Shown: one piece after another, positions 49,401 to 57,558 of the stretch
Position numbering within the stretch: position 1 is the first letter of the stretch
Layout: every line of letters starts with the position of its first letter
Source of the DNA: an uncultured Bacteroidales bacterium
Lineage (GTDB): Bacteria; Bacteroidota; Bacteroidia; Bacteroidales; F082
DNA length: 64,000 nucleotides
Direction of reading: 5' to 3'
NCBI GenBank assembly: GCA_905234765.1
Contig: CAJOIF010000015.1
Coordinates: forward strand, 2,035 to 66,034
Notes under the pieces: model-generated
Told to the model about the DNA's origin: nothing
What the model saw: the letters and a program-made list of their open reading frames with translations, nothing else
The model's database searches: none
Program-made: the position numbers and the translations under genes

Positions 49401-49552
49401 GGCGGGTGACCCACCTGCAGTTTGTAAGCCGTTGAAATGTACTCGCCGCAATCCCACCAGCTGACGGTAGGCTCCAGCGTGAGAAAATACACGATGGTGG
49501 CAATCAGTCCTGCCGCCCATCCTGTGATGTTGTTTAACCTTTTGAAAGTCAT
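46463..49552 (-). CDS. DUF2723 (GT117-like) membrane protein
   Basis: 1029 residues from the ATG at 49550-49552; the longer frame overlaps iorA. The N-terminal half has about 12 membrane helices with the DUF2723 signature [30 protein letters not shown] and [17 protein letters not shown]. The C-terminal 400 residues form a soluble periplasmic, partly TPR-like region ([28 protein letters not shown]). DUF2723 proteins resemble GT-C-fold protein O-mannosyltransferases and are common in Bacteroidetes, where protein O-glycosylation is general. Donor and target are not shown here. Confidence 0.93.
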   Translation of the reverse strand: [1029 protein letters not shown]

Positions 49553-49607
49553 AATGATATAAAAACTATTTGTTGATTTTTCGCTTTGTTTTGATTGATG
49601 CCAAACT

Positions 49608-49615
49608 GCAAAGAT
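49608..49615 (-). promoter_or_regulatory. -7 box for the DUF2723 gene
   Basis: TATCTTTG on the minus strand, 55 bases upstream of the chosen ATG. Confidence 0.5.
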
Positions 49616-49709
49616 ATTGAATTTTGACTTACACCTTTGTAAAAAACGGAAAAAAGACCACTTATTGCTTCGAGTTGAAGTTTTTTCTTGCGCATATTGA
49701 AATAATTCG

Positions 49710-49717
49710 TACCTTTG
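49710..49717 (+). promoter_or_regulatory. -7 box for iorA
   Basis: TACCTTTG, 43 bases before the iorA ATG; divergent from the DUF2723 promoter. Confidence 0.55.
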
Positions 49718-49760
49718 TGCAATCTTGAATAATAAAAATAAAAAACTTGAAATCTGAATA

Positions 49761-51325
49761 ATGGAGAAAGTATTGCTTTTAGGCGATGAGGCCATTGCAC
49801 AGGGCTTCATCGACGCTGGCGGCTCGGCCATCAACAGCTATCCGGGCACGCCTTCAACCCAAATCACAGAGTATGTCATCAACTCGAAGCAAGCCAAGGA
49901 AACTGGTGCGCCAACGAGAAGACGGCCCTTGAGGCCTCCATCGGCGTGGCTTACGCCGGCAAGCGCGCCATGACCTGCATGAAGCACGTGGGTCTCAACG
50001 TGTGCGGCGACCCCTTCATGAACGCCGCCATCATCGGCACCAAGGGCGTCCTCGTCGTGGTGGCCGACGACCCGAGCATGTTCTCGTCGCAGGACGAACA
50101 GGACAGCCGCTTCTACGGTCACTGGGCCATGATTCCCATGCTGGAGCCTTCCAACCAACAAGAGGCCTACGACATGGTGCACTACGGCTACGACCTGAGT
50201 GAGAAACTCGGCACGCCGGTGCTCTACCGCATCCCGACCCGTCTGGCTCACAGCCGTGCTGGTGTGGTTCGCAAACCCGTTCGCCCTCAGAACGAGCTTA
50301 CCGAGCCTGCCGACGCCAAGTCGTTCGTGCTGCTGCCGGCCAACGCCAAGCGTTTGTATCGCGAGTTGATTGACAAACAACCTGCTTTCGAAGAGGCTTC
50401 GGCCACTTCGGGCTTCAACAAGTACATCGACGGTCCCAAGAAGAACATCGGTATCATCACCACGGGTATCGCCTACAACTACCTGATGGAAAACTTTCCC
50501 GATGGTAAGTGCCCGTATCCTGTCGTGAAGATCACGCAATATCCGTTGCCTTACGACATGCTGAATAAGCTGTACGACGAGTGCGATGAAATCCTCGTTC
50601 TTGAAGACGGTCAGCCTTTCGTTGAGGAACTGATTAAGGGATTCCTCGGTAAGGGCAAGAATGTCATGGGTCGCCTCGACGAGACCATCCGCCGCGACGG
50701 TGAACTGAACGCCGAAAAGGTTGCCAAGGCCCTCGGCATGGATGTGCCGGTTATGTATAAGGTGCCAGAGGTGGTCACCAACCGTCCGCCTGCGCTCTGC
50801 CAGGGTTGCCCGCATGTCGACAGCTACAATGCCTTGAACGCCGTTATGGCCAACCATAAGGGTGGCAAGGTGTTCGGCGACATCGGCTGCTACACTTTGG
50901 GCTTCAATATGGGTGCCATCAACACTACCGTGTGCATGGGTGCCTCCATCACTATGGCCAAGGGGGCCAGCGAGGTGGGCATCTTCCCGAGTGTGGCCGT
51001 CATCGGTGACGGTACCTTCGGTCACAGCGGCCTGACGGGCCTCATGGACTGCGTCAACGAGAAGGCCAACGTCGTGGTCATGATCCTCGACAACGACATC
51101 ACCGCCATGACGGGCGGCCAACCTTCCTCGGCACACAACAAGATCCGCCGCATTTGCGAAGGAATTGGAGTCGAGCCTGAGCACATCCGCGACATCATTC
51201 CGCTGCCCAAGAACCACGAGGAGAACGTCAAGATCATCGAGGAAGAGGTGAATTACAACGGCGTGTCGGTCATCATCCCGCACCGCACCTGCATCGTGGA
51301 ATTGAAGAAACATATGAAGAAATAA
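49761..51325 (+). pseudogene. iorA: Indolepyruvate ferredoxin oxidoreductase alpha subunit, frameshifted
   Basis: The subunit that binds thiamine diphosphate and oxidises arylpyruvates, split by a frameshift near 49901-49906. Frame 1 reads MEKVLLLGDEAIAQGFIDAG...SYPGTPSTQITEYVINSKQAKETG and then turns to nonsense. The next frame resumes as WCANEKTALEASIGVAYAGKRAMTCMKHVG. The rest (to 51325) is intact, with GDGTFGHSG and NDITAMTGGQPS of the TPP site; it ends without the C-terminal ferredoxin domain of longer IorA proteins. About five residues present in homologues between KETG and W appear to be missing, and actgg repeats could explain a deletion. It may be a true mutation or a sequencing/assembly error. 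Followed by iorB. Confidence 0.85.
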
Positions 51326-51396
51326 GACACGAGACGGCGAGACACGAGACACGGGACAAAAAAAGTCTCGCGTCCCGTGTCCCGAAGTCCCGCGTC
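51326..51396. repeat. 71-bp GACACGAGAC inverted repeat, copy 2
   Basis: Same length and layout as the element at 25765-25835: GACACGAGACGGCGAGACACG on the left, GTCTCGCGTCCCGTG and CCCGCGTC on the right, with an A-run in the loop. It begins right after the iorA stop and lies between iorA and iorB, so it is inside a probable operon. Confidence 0.8.
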
Positions 51397-51433
51397 AACA
51401 GTTAAACAGTTAAACAATCAACAATTCAACAGA

Positions 51434-52003
51434 ATGAAAAAAGATATAGTATTATGCGGCGTGGGTGGCGACGGCATCGTTTCGGTGGCCAAGATCATTT
51501 CTGATGCCGCTCTGAATATGGGCATGAACTTGAAACAGTCCGAGATCCACGGCATGTCGCAGCGCGGCGGCTCGGTGTTCTCGCACCTCCGCATCTCCGA
51601 CAACGAGATCTTTGCCGACGTCATCCCCGAGGGTCAGGCTGACATCATCCTCTCTTCCGAGCCTATGGAAGCCCTGCGCTACCTGCCTTGGCTGAGCAAG
51701 GAAGGCTGGGTCATCACCAACAATGATCCCTTCATCAACATCAGCAACTATCCTGATATGGAGAAGATTAACGCTGAGTTGGGCAAGTTGGAGCATGTCG
51801 TTTCCTTCAACGCCAACGAGATTGCCAAGCAGCTGAAAGCCCGTTCTAACATGGTGCTGTTGGGTGCCACGGTGCCTTATCTCGGCATTTCCATGGAGAA
51901 AGTCGAAGAGGCCATCGCCCACATCTTCGGCAAGAAAGGCCAGGAGGTCGTCGACCTCAACATTCAGGCCGTGCGTGCTGGCTACGAGCAAGCGACGAAA
52001 TAA
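51434..52003 (+). CDS. iorB: Indolepyruvate ferredoxin oxidoreductase beta subunit
   Basis: 189 residues. The gamma-type domain of 2-oxoacid:ferredoxin oxidoreductases: IVLCGVGGDGIVSVAKIISDAAL, QSEIHGMSQRGGSVFSHLRIS and MVLLGATVPYLGISMEKVEEAI. It partners with IorA to oxidise indolepyruvate and other arylpyruvates and reduce ferredoxin. The ATG at 51434 follows a leader of AACAATT-type repeats after the 71-bp hairpin. Ends before a palindrome and a terminator. Confidence 0.94.
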   Translation: MKKDIVLCGVGGDGIVSVAKIISDAALNMGMNLKQSEIHGMSQRGGSVFSHLRISDNEIFADVIPEGQADIILSSEPMEALRYLPWLSKEGWVITNNDPFINISNYPDMEKINAELGKLEHVVSFNANEIAKQLKARSNMVLLGATVPYLGISMEKVEEAIAHIFGKKGQEVVDLNIQAVRAGYEQATK

Positions 52004-52016
52004 TTCGTCCGTTGTA

Positions 52017-52038
52017 GAGACGCAATGCTTTGCGTCTC
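52017..52038. repeat. GAGACGCAA palindrome, copy 1
   Basis: GAGACGCAA and TTGCGTCTC around TGCT, 14 bases after the iorB stop. A longer perfect copy lies at 54608-54635. Both are preceded by GTTGTA. Confidence 0.75.
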
Positions 52039-52048
52039 CCAAACCAAT

Positions 52049-52082
52049 GAAAATCCCGATTGATGATTCAACCGGGATTTTC
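52049..52082. terminator. Bidirectional terminator
   Basis: GAAAATCCCG (52049-52058) pairs with CGGGATTTTC (52073-52082). It serves iorB from the left; from the right it overlaps the last codons of the convergent membrane-protein gene. Confidence 0.75.
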
Positions 52083-52547
52083 TTCTTCTTTCACCTCTTC
52101 AACCTCAATCTTCCCATCCTTGATGCGAATTTTCTTCTTGACTCGCAGCGGCGCGATAATCAGCACCATCAGTATCTCAAGGGCATATTTCAGCCAGGGC
52201 ATGAGACCTGTGACGATGAACTGGAACACGATGAGTAGGATAGAGGCACTCACGAAAAAGGCTTTGCCGAAAGCTTTCTTTCTGAAAATTCGTATGAGGC
52301 TCAATACCAGTATGATGGATAATGCCAATTGAATGACTTGCACCAAAAACTCCCATGAGCCCAAGTCCATCTCGCCTTGGTTGAAATAATACGTGTCAAA
52401 GTAATACCGCCGGAAAACCATAGCCACAATCTCGAAGATGAGTAACAAGCCATAATAAGTAATGGCGAAAGTGGCCGCCAACTTCATGGCAAGCGTCATC
52501 TCAGGCTTGAGATTGAAAATCTTTCCTTCACTCGGGGTCTTACTCAT
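52068..52547 (-). CDS. Hypothetical membrane protein
   Basis: 159 residues with four hydrophobic segments (about 18-45, 68-86, 95-115, 120-137) and a charged C-terminal tail (KKKIRIKDGKIEVEEVKEEE). No family recognised. It overlaps the upstream membrane-protein gene by four bases (ATGA), and that gene abuts hutH, so all three form one operon. Confidence 0.75.
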   Translation of the reverse strand: MSKTPSEGKIFNLKPEMTLAMKLAATFAITYYGLLLIFEIVAMVFRRYYFDTYYFNQGEMDLGSWEFLVQVIQLALSIILVLSLIRIFRKKAFGKAFFVSASILLIVFQFIVTGLMPWLKYALEILMVLIIAPLRVKKKIRIKDGKIEVEEVKEEENPG

Positions 52548-53059
52548 AATTCATCAGGACTTTGCGTTGGGTTGTTTGGCATTTCCATTCGTTTGAAATA
52601 CAGGTAGTAAAGCAGGATGAAGATTATGGTAAGCAGTAGTTCGGAAACGAATCCCGACTGTGCTTGTTTCGGGTAAAAGTACACAGACGAGTTGATGAGC
52701 ATGAGGATTTGGGAGATGGCGTAGATGTGGAGTCCGCGCTTGTCGCCCTTGAACATCCGTATCACACCCACTAAAGAGCCGATGAATAGGATGAGGAGAA
52801 ACAGCCAATACTTCGGTTCAATTTGAGCCATCATCTTCATGCCGTCCATTGCCAGTTGCTGCTGCTCTTCGCTGATTAGGGCAGAATAGGGTGCCATCAT
52901 CTCTTCGATTTGGCCATTTTGCATCATTTCTGCCATTTTTGGCGTCATAATGTACATGACTAACGAAGAGAGGATGTTCCAGCAGGCGTTGATGAACGAC
53001 AACACGAGGAGGATGGTCATCCCCGTGGGACGTTTCTGTGGTTGGGTGGTGATTTCCAT
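52544..53059 (-). CDS. Hypothetical membrane protein
   Basis: 171 residues with four hydrophobic segments (about 13-40, 85-103, 115-132, 137-160) and a Met/Glu-rich loop between the first two (MAEMMQNGQIEEMMAPYSALISEEQQQ). No family recognised. Its start codon shares one base with the hutH stop, implying coupling with hutH. Confidence 0.75.
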   Translation of the reverse strand: MEITTQPQKRPTGMTILLVLSFINACWNILSSLVMYIMTPKMAEMMQNGQIEEMMAPYSALISEEQQQLAMDGMKMMAQIEPKYWLFLLILFIGSLVGVIRMFKGDKRGLHIYAISQILMLINSSVYFYPKQAQSGFVSELLLTIIFILLYYLYFKRMEMPNNPTQSPDEL

Positions 53060-54570
53060 TATTTGTTTTCTAATACGTCAAACGCCAAAGGATAATTCTT
53101 CACGAAATCAACCGATTTGGCGATTTCTGTGTACATTACCTTGTCGATGCGGACGAATTCCACCTCCTTGCGGTAGGCGGCGACGAACTTCTCGATGATG
53201 GGTGACGACTTCAGCGGGCGTCGGAACTCAAGGGCTTGGGTGGCATTGAACATTTCGATAGCCAAAACGCGCTCCAAGTTTTCAGCTACACGCAGAGCCT
53301 TCGTGGCGGCGTTGGCACCCATGCTGACATGGTCTTCTTGCCCTTGCGACGACTCAATGCTGTCGACCGAAGCAGGCGTGCAAAGTTGTTTGCTTTGGCT
53401 GACAATACTGGCGGCAGCATATTGCGGAATCATGAAGCCGCTGTTGAGGCCAGGCTCGGCGACGAGGAAGGAGGGCAGACCACGTTTGCCACCTATGAGT
53501 TGATAGATGCGGCGTTCGCTGATGTTGCCCAACTCTGCCATAGCGATGGCGAGGAAGTCCAAGGTGATGGCCAAAGGCTGACCGTGGAAATTGCCCGCGC
53601 TGATGACCAAATCCTCATCGGGGAAAACGGTCGGGTTGTCGGTAACGGCGTTGATCTCCTCGCTGAACACAGAAGCCACATAGTCGATGGCATCCTTCGA
53701 GGCACCATGCACCTGCGGCATGCAACGGAAGGAATATGGGTCTTGAACGTGTTTCTTCTCCCTGACAATCAGCTCGCTGCCTTTGGTGAACTCGCGCACA
53801 CGCTTGGCGGTGACGATTTGTCCGTTGTGGTGGCGGATTTGATGCACTTGGTCGAAGAAAGGCTCGATGCGGCCGTCGAAGGCTTCCAAGGACACCGTGC
53901 CGATTAGGTCGGCGAGGTAGCTGAGACGGAAGGCTTTGAGCAATACGTAAGTGCCGTAACTGCTCATGAATTGCGTGCCGTTGAGCAGGGCCAAACCTTC
54001 TTTCGACTGCAAGGTAATGGGTTCCCATTTGAACTTTTTGAGAATCTTCTCGGCAGGGTATATCTTGCCTTCAAAATGCACCTCGCCCAAGCCAAGCAGA
54101 GGCAGCATGAGATTGGCCAAAGGCGCCAAATCACCGGAGGCGCCGAGTGAGCCTTGGTTATACACCACGGGCAGCACGTCGTTGTTGAAGAAGTCGATGA
54201 GACGCTGGACGGTCACGACTTGCACACCGCTATTGCCGTAGCTGAGGCTTTGCACCTTCAACAAGAGCATGAGACGGATGATTTCTTCAGGCACCATCTC
54301 GCCCGTGCCACAGGCATGCGACATGACGAGGTTCTTCTGCAAGGTGCTCAAGTCTTCTTTCGAGATGCTGTGGTCGCAGAGGGAGCCGAAGCCGGTGGTC
54401 ACGCCGTAGATGGGCTTCTCGGGGTTCTCCATCTTTTTGTCAAGATAGTCGCGGCATTTTTGGATGCGCTTGATGGCGTCCGCGCTGAGTTCGAGCTTGT
54501 AGCCCTTAGTGAGTATTTCGTTTACCTGTTTGAAGGTCAGTTCTTTTGATGAGATTTTGTGGGTTTTCAT
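53059..54570 (-). CDS. hutH: Histidine ammonia-lyase
   Basis: 503 residues, usual length. It deaminates histidine to urocanate. The electrophilic MIO group forms from Ala144-Ser145-Gly146 in GSLGASGDLAPLANL. Other active-site pieces are YGVTTGFGSLCDH (Tyr base), QEDHVSMGANAA and NPTVFPDEDLVISAGNFHG. No hutU, hutI or other Hut genes are nearby, so the complete pathway is not visible here. It shares an operon with two membrane proteins. An AT-rich leader with AACAATTAAAC-type repeats precedes it. Confidence 0.95.
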   Translation of the reverse strand: MKTHKISSKELTFKQVNEILTKGYKLELSADAIKRIQKCRDYLDKKMENPEKPIYGVTTGFGSLCDHSISKEDLSTLQKNLVMSHACGTGEMVPEEIIRLMLLLKVQSLSYGNSGVQVVTVQRLIDFFNNDVLPVVYNQGSLGASGDLAPLANLMLPLLGLGEVHFEGKIYPAEKILKKFKWEPITLQSKEGLALLNGTQFMSSYGTYVLLKAFRLSYLADLIGTVSLEAFDGRIEPFFDQVHQIRHHNGQIVTAKRVREFTKGSELIVREKKHVQDPYSFRCMPQVHGASKDAIDYVASVFSEEINAVTDNPTVFPDEDLVISAGNFHGQPLAITLDFLAIAMAELGNISERRIYQLIGGKRGLPSFLVAEPGLNSGFMIPQYAAASIVSQSKQLCTPASVDSIESSQGQEDHVSMGANAATKALRVAENLERVLAIEMFNATQALEFRRPLKSSPIIEKFVAAYRKEVEFVRIDKVMYTEIAKSVDFVKNYPLAFDVLENK

Positions 54571-54607
54571 ATTGTTGATTGTTTAATTGTTGATTCGATT
54601 TATTGTT

Positions 54608-54635
54608 GTAGAGACGCAATGCATTGCGTCTCTAC
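54608..54635. repeat. GAGACGCAAT palindrome, copy 2 (perfect)
   Basis: A perfect 28-bp palindrome: GTAGAGACGCAAT, then its exact complement around a GC centre. It lies three bases after the hisS stop and upstream of hutH, with the same GTTGTA lead as the copy at 52017. Confidence 0.85.
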
Positions 54636-54638
54636 GGG

Positions 54639-55997
54639 TCATTGCATCATTGTTTCCACCAATTTATTCGCCTCTACGGTTTCCTGTGTGCCTTCCTTCA
54701 TCCATTTCACGGTGAATTTCCCTTCGGCCACCTCTTGTTCGCCGGCGATGACGACAATCGGGATGGCGCGTTGGTTGGCGTATTTCATCTGTTTCTGGAT
54801 TTTGGCTGCATCGGGATAGATTTCCGCGTTGATGCCATGCTTGCGCACCTGATTCAAATACTTCAGGCAATACTTTTCCTCGTTCTTACCGAAGTTGAGG
54901 AAGATGACCTTGGTGCTTTCCGACATGGTTTCAGGGAAAAGGTTGAGGCCTTCTAGAACGTCATAGATTCTGTCTGCGCCGAAGCTGATGCCCACACCGG
55001 AAACGTTGGGCAGACCGAAGATGCCCGTAAGGTTGTCGTAGCGACCACCGCCCGAAATGCTGCCGATGGCGAAGTCCTTGGCCTTCACCTCGAAGATGGC
55101 ACCAGTGTAGTAGTTCAAGCCACGGGCGAGGGTGAGGTCAAGCTCAGTGTCAATCTTCAACTCCATGGCTTCAATGTAATCGAACAAGGTCTCGAGTTCC
55201 TCAATGCCTTTTTGGCCGACTTCGTTGTTCAGCAAAGGCTTGAGTTGTGCAATCTTCTCGCGTGTGTTGCCTTTCATGAAGAGGATGGGCTGCAGTTTGT
55301 CGATGGCGGCTTGCTCCAATCCCTTTTCGGCGAGTTCCGCGTTGACGGCATCAATACCGATTTTGTCGAGTTTGTCGATGGCCACGGTGATGTCCACCAA
55401 AGCATCCGACTTGCCGATGTACTCGGCGATGCCTGCCAACACTTTACGGTTGTTGATCTTTAGCGTTACTCTGATTTTCAGTGCGTTGAATACCTCGTCC
55501 ACGATTTGCACCAACTCGGCCTCGTTCAATAAAGAATCGCTGCCGATGATGTCGACATCGCATTGGTAGAACTCACGATAACGGCCTTTTTGGGGACGGT
55601 CGGCGCGCCAAACGGGTTGGATTTGGTAACGTTTGAAGGGGAAGGCGATTTGTTCGCGGTACATGGTGACAAACCTGGCAAAGGGTACGGTCAAGTCGTA
55701 GCGCAAGCCTTTCTCGCTGATTTTGCTGGCGAGTTTCAAGGATTCAAGCGGCTCGCCGTTTTGCTCCACACCACTCATGAAGTCGCCGCTGTTGAGCACT
55801 CGGAAGAGCAGTTTGTCGCCCTCGTCGCCGTATTTGCCCAAGAGGGTGCTCAGATTTTCCATCGAAGGGGTTTCAATGGGTTGGAAACCAAAGCGTTTGA
55901 AGACCGCCTTGATGGTGTCGAAGATGTAATTGCGGCGCACCATGACTTCGGGAAGGAAGTCGCGGGTGCCTTTAGGTATGCTGGGTTTTTGTGCCAT
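54639..55997 (-). CDS. hisS: Histidyl-tRNA synthetase
   Basis: 452 residues. This class II synthetase charges tRNA-His. It has the [15 protein letters not shown] start, motif 2 around [24 protein letters not shown], the His-specific [14 protein letters not shown] and motif 3 [28 protein letters not shown]. The C-terminal anticodon domain starts near 360. It lies 13 bases after the beta-CASP MBL gene. Confidence 0.97.
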   Translation of the reverse strand: MAQKPSIPKGTRDFLPEVMVRRNYIFDTIKAVFKRFGFQPIETPSMENLSTLLGKYGDEGDKLLFRVLNSGDFMSGVEQNGEPLESLKLASKISEKGLRYDLTVPFARFVTMYREQIAFPFKRYQIQPVWRADRPQKGRYREFYQCDVDIIGSDSLLNEAELVQIVDEVFNALKIRVTLKINNRKVLAGIAEYIGKSDALVDITVAIDKLDKIGIDAVNAELAEKGLEQAAIDKLQPILFMKGNTREKIAQLKPLLNNEVGQKGIEELETLFDYIEAMELKIDTELDLTLARGLNYYTGAIFEVKAKDFAIGSISGGGRYDNLTGIFGLPNVSGVGISFGADRIYDVLEGLNLFPETMSESTKVIFLNFGKNEEKYCLKYLNQVRKHGINAEIYPDAAKIQKQMKYANQRAIPIVVIAGEQEVAEGKFTVKWMKEGTQETVEANKLVETMMQ

Positions 55998-56010
55998 TAT
56001 GCTATGGGTT

Positions 56011-57423
56011 TTAGTCTAATTCAAAAGTTTCACCAGGTTTTGGGATGACGATATTATCCCAACCTGTTTTGCGGAGTTGCTTTTCATAGAACTCCTGTGC
56101 CTCAGGGTCACCGTGGACGATGAAGGTCTTCTTGATTTTGCTCGGGTCTTGGCAACTGAGGTATTGGATCATTTCTTTGTAGTCGCCATGGCCGCTGAAA
56201 GCATCAATTTCGTATATGTCAGCCAGCACTTTGTGTTCCAACCCGAAGATGGAGACGGTGAAGGGGCGTGGCTCGGCCAACAGTTTGGCTCCCAAGGTAG
56301 TGGGAGCGCAGTAACCGATGGAAAGGATGGTGTTGTTTGGGTTGTCAATGCTGTTGGCGATGTGGTGTTTCACGCGGCCAGCCTCCATCATGCCTGAGGC
56401 AGAGATGATGATGCATGGCTGTTTGGTGGCGTTAAGTGCTTTCGACTGGTTGATGTCGCGGATAAAGGTGAGTCCGTTGAAACCAAAGGGGTCGGGGTCG
56501 TATTCGATGACATCTTTCACGTTGTCATTGAAGAGGTCGACGTGCATACGGAAAATCTCGGTGGCATTGACGGCCAAAGGGCTATCGACATATACAGGAA
56601 TCTTTTCGGGCAATTTGCCTTGGTTGTAGAAGTTATTCAACAGATACACAATTTCTTGCGTTCGGCTGACGGCGAAGGATGGAATGATGAGCTTCCCGCG
56701 CTTCTCCACGCAGGTGTGGTAGATGATTTCCAACAGCTGCTGCTCGGCATTGGCACGGTCGCTGTGGAGGCGGTTGCCGTAGGTCGATTCGGTGATGAGG
56801 TAGTCGCAATGCGGGAAAGGCTCGGGTGAGCGCAACAGGTAATTCGACTCACGCCCGATGTCGCCCGTGTAGGCGATGCGGGTCATCTTGCCGCCTTCGT
56901 CGATTTCAAGGATAGCACAGCCGCTACCGAGCAGGTGGCCTGTGTTGTTGAACTTCACCTTTATATTATTGTCGATTTGGAAAAAGCGGTTGTATGCAAC
57001 GCTGACGAAAAGGCTCATGCTGGCGCGTGCGTCCTTTTCTGTATAGATGGGCTCCAAGGCGGGCAATCCTTGTTTGCGGCGTTTCTTGTTGAACCATTCC
57101 ATATCGTTCTCTTGAATGAAACCGCTATCGGGGAGCATGATGTTGCATAGGTCTTCTGTGGCTTTGGTGCAAATGACTTGTCCACGGAATCCCAACTTAT
57201 AGAAATAGGGTATCAGGCCACAGTGGTCGATATGGGCATGGGTGAGGATGATGGCATCTATTTCTTTCGGGTCGACCATGATGTTGCGGTTGGCCGCATC
57301 GGTCTCGAGGCCCTTGCCTTGGAACATGCCGCAGTCCAACAGGATCTTCTTCCCATGGTCTGTGGTGATGAGGTGCTTGCTGCCCGTTACTTCTTGGGCG
57401 GCACCGATGAATTTGATTTTCAT
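56011..57423 (-). CDS. Beta-CASP MBL-fold RNA nuclease-like protein
   Basis: 470 residues. The MBL part carries HAHIDHCG near residue 61 and further ligands in [14 protein letters not shown] and YTGDIG. The beta-CASP insertion (about 200-390) has the [13 protein letters not shown] and [11 protein letters not shown] motifs, and the C-terminal [14 protein letters not shown] plus [10 protein letters not shown] complete the CPSF73/YSH1-like (COG1236) set. Such proteins are endo- or exoribonucleases. It heads a unit with hisS and has a promoter at 57488-57495. Confidence 0.9.
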   Translation of the reverse strand: MKIKFIGAAQEVTGSKHLITTDHGKKILLDCGMFQGKGLETDAANRNIMVDPKEIDAIILTHAHIDHCGLIPYFYKLGFRGQVICTKATEDLCNIMLPDSGFIQENDMEWFNKKRRKQGLPALEPIYTEKDARASMSLFVSVAYNRFFQIDNNIKVKFNNTGHLLGSGCAILEIDEGGKMTRIAYTGDIGRESNYLLRSPEPFPHCDYLITESTYGNRLHSDRANAEQQLLEIIYHTCVEKRGKLIIPSFAVSRTQEIVYLLNNFYNQGKLPEKIPVYVDSPLAVNATEIFRMHVDLFNDNVKDVIEYDPDPFGFNGLTFIRDINQSKALNATKQPCIIISASGMMEAGRVKHHIANSIDNPNNTILSIGYCAPTTLGAKLLAEPRPFTVSIFGLEHKVLADIYEIDAFSGHGDYKEMIQYLSCQDPSKIKKTFIVHGDPEAQEFYEKQLRKTGWDNIVIPKPGETFELD

Positions 57424-57487
57424 AGGCTGAAATCGTTAGATTGGCTCCGCCGAACGCGGGGCATTTCAACATCGTTAAATTTGACCC

Positions 57488-57495
57488 CAAAATTA
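57488..57495 (-). promoter_or_regulatory. -7 box for the beta-CASP/hisS unit
   Basis: TAATTTTG on the minus strand, adjacent to the terminator of the upstream gingipain-like gene. Confidence 0.5.
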
Positions 57496-57535
57496 GAAAA
57501 AAAAAGTGAGGTGGCAATTTTTTGTCACCTCACTT
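57496..57535 (-). terminator. Terminator of the gingipain-like gene
   Basis: On the minus strand, AAGTGAGGTG pairs with CACCTCACTT around a 12-base loop (arms 57504-57513 and 57526-57535), followed by a T-run at 57497-57503. Confidence 0.88.
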
Positions 57536-57558
57536 CGTGAATTTGCAGGAAATTGGGT

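Noticed and set aside
49838..51352. A 504-codon open frame on the minus strand opposite iorA
   Set aside because: Its protein is dominated by V/H/D/L runs without any domain, and it is the mirror of iorA codon usage. The plus strand has clear TPP-enzyme motifs.
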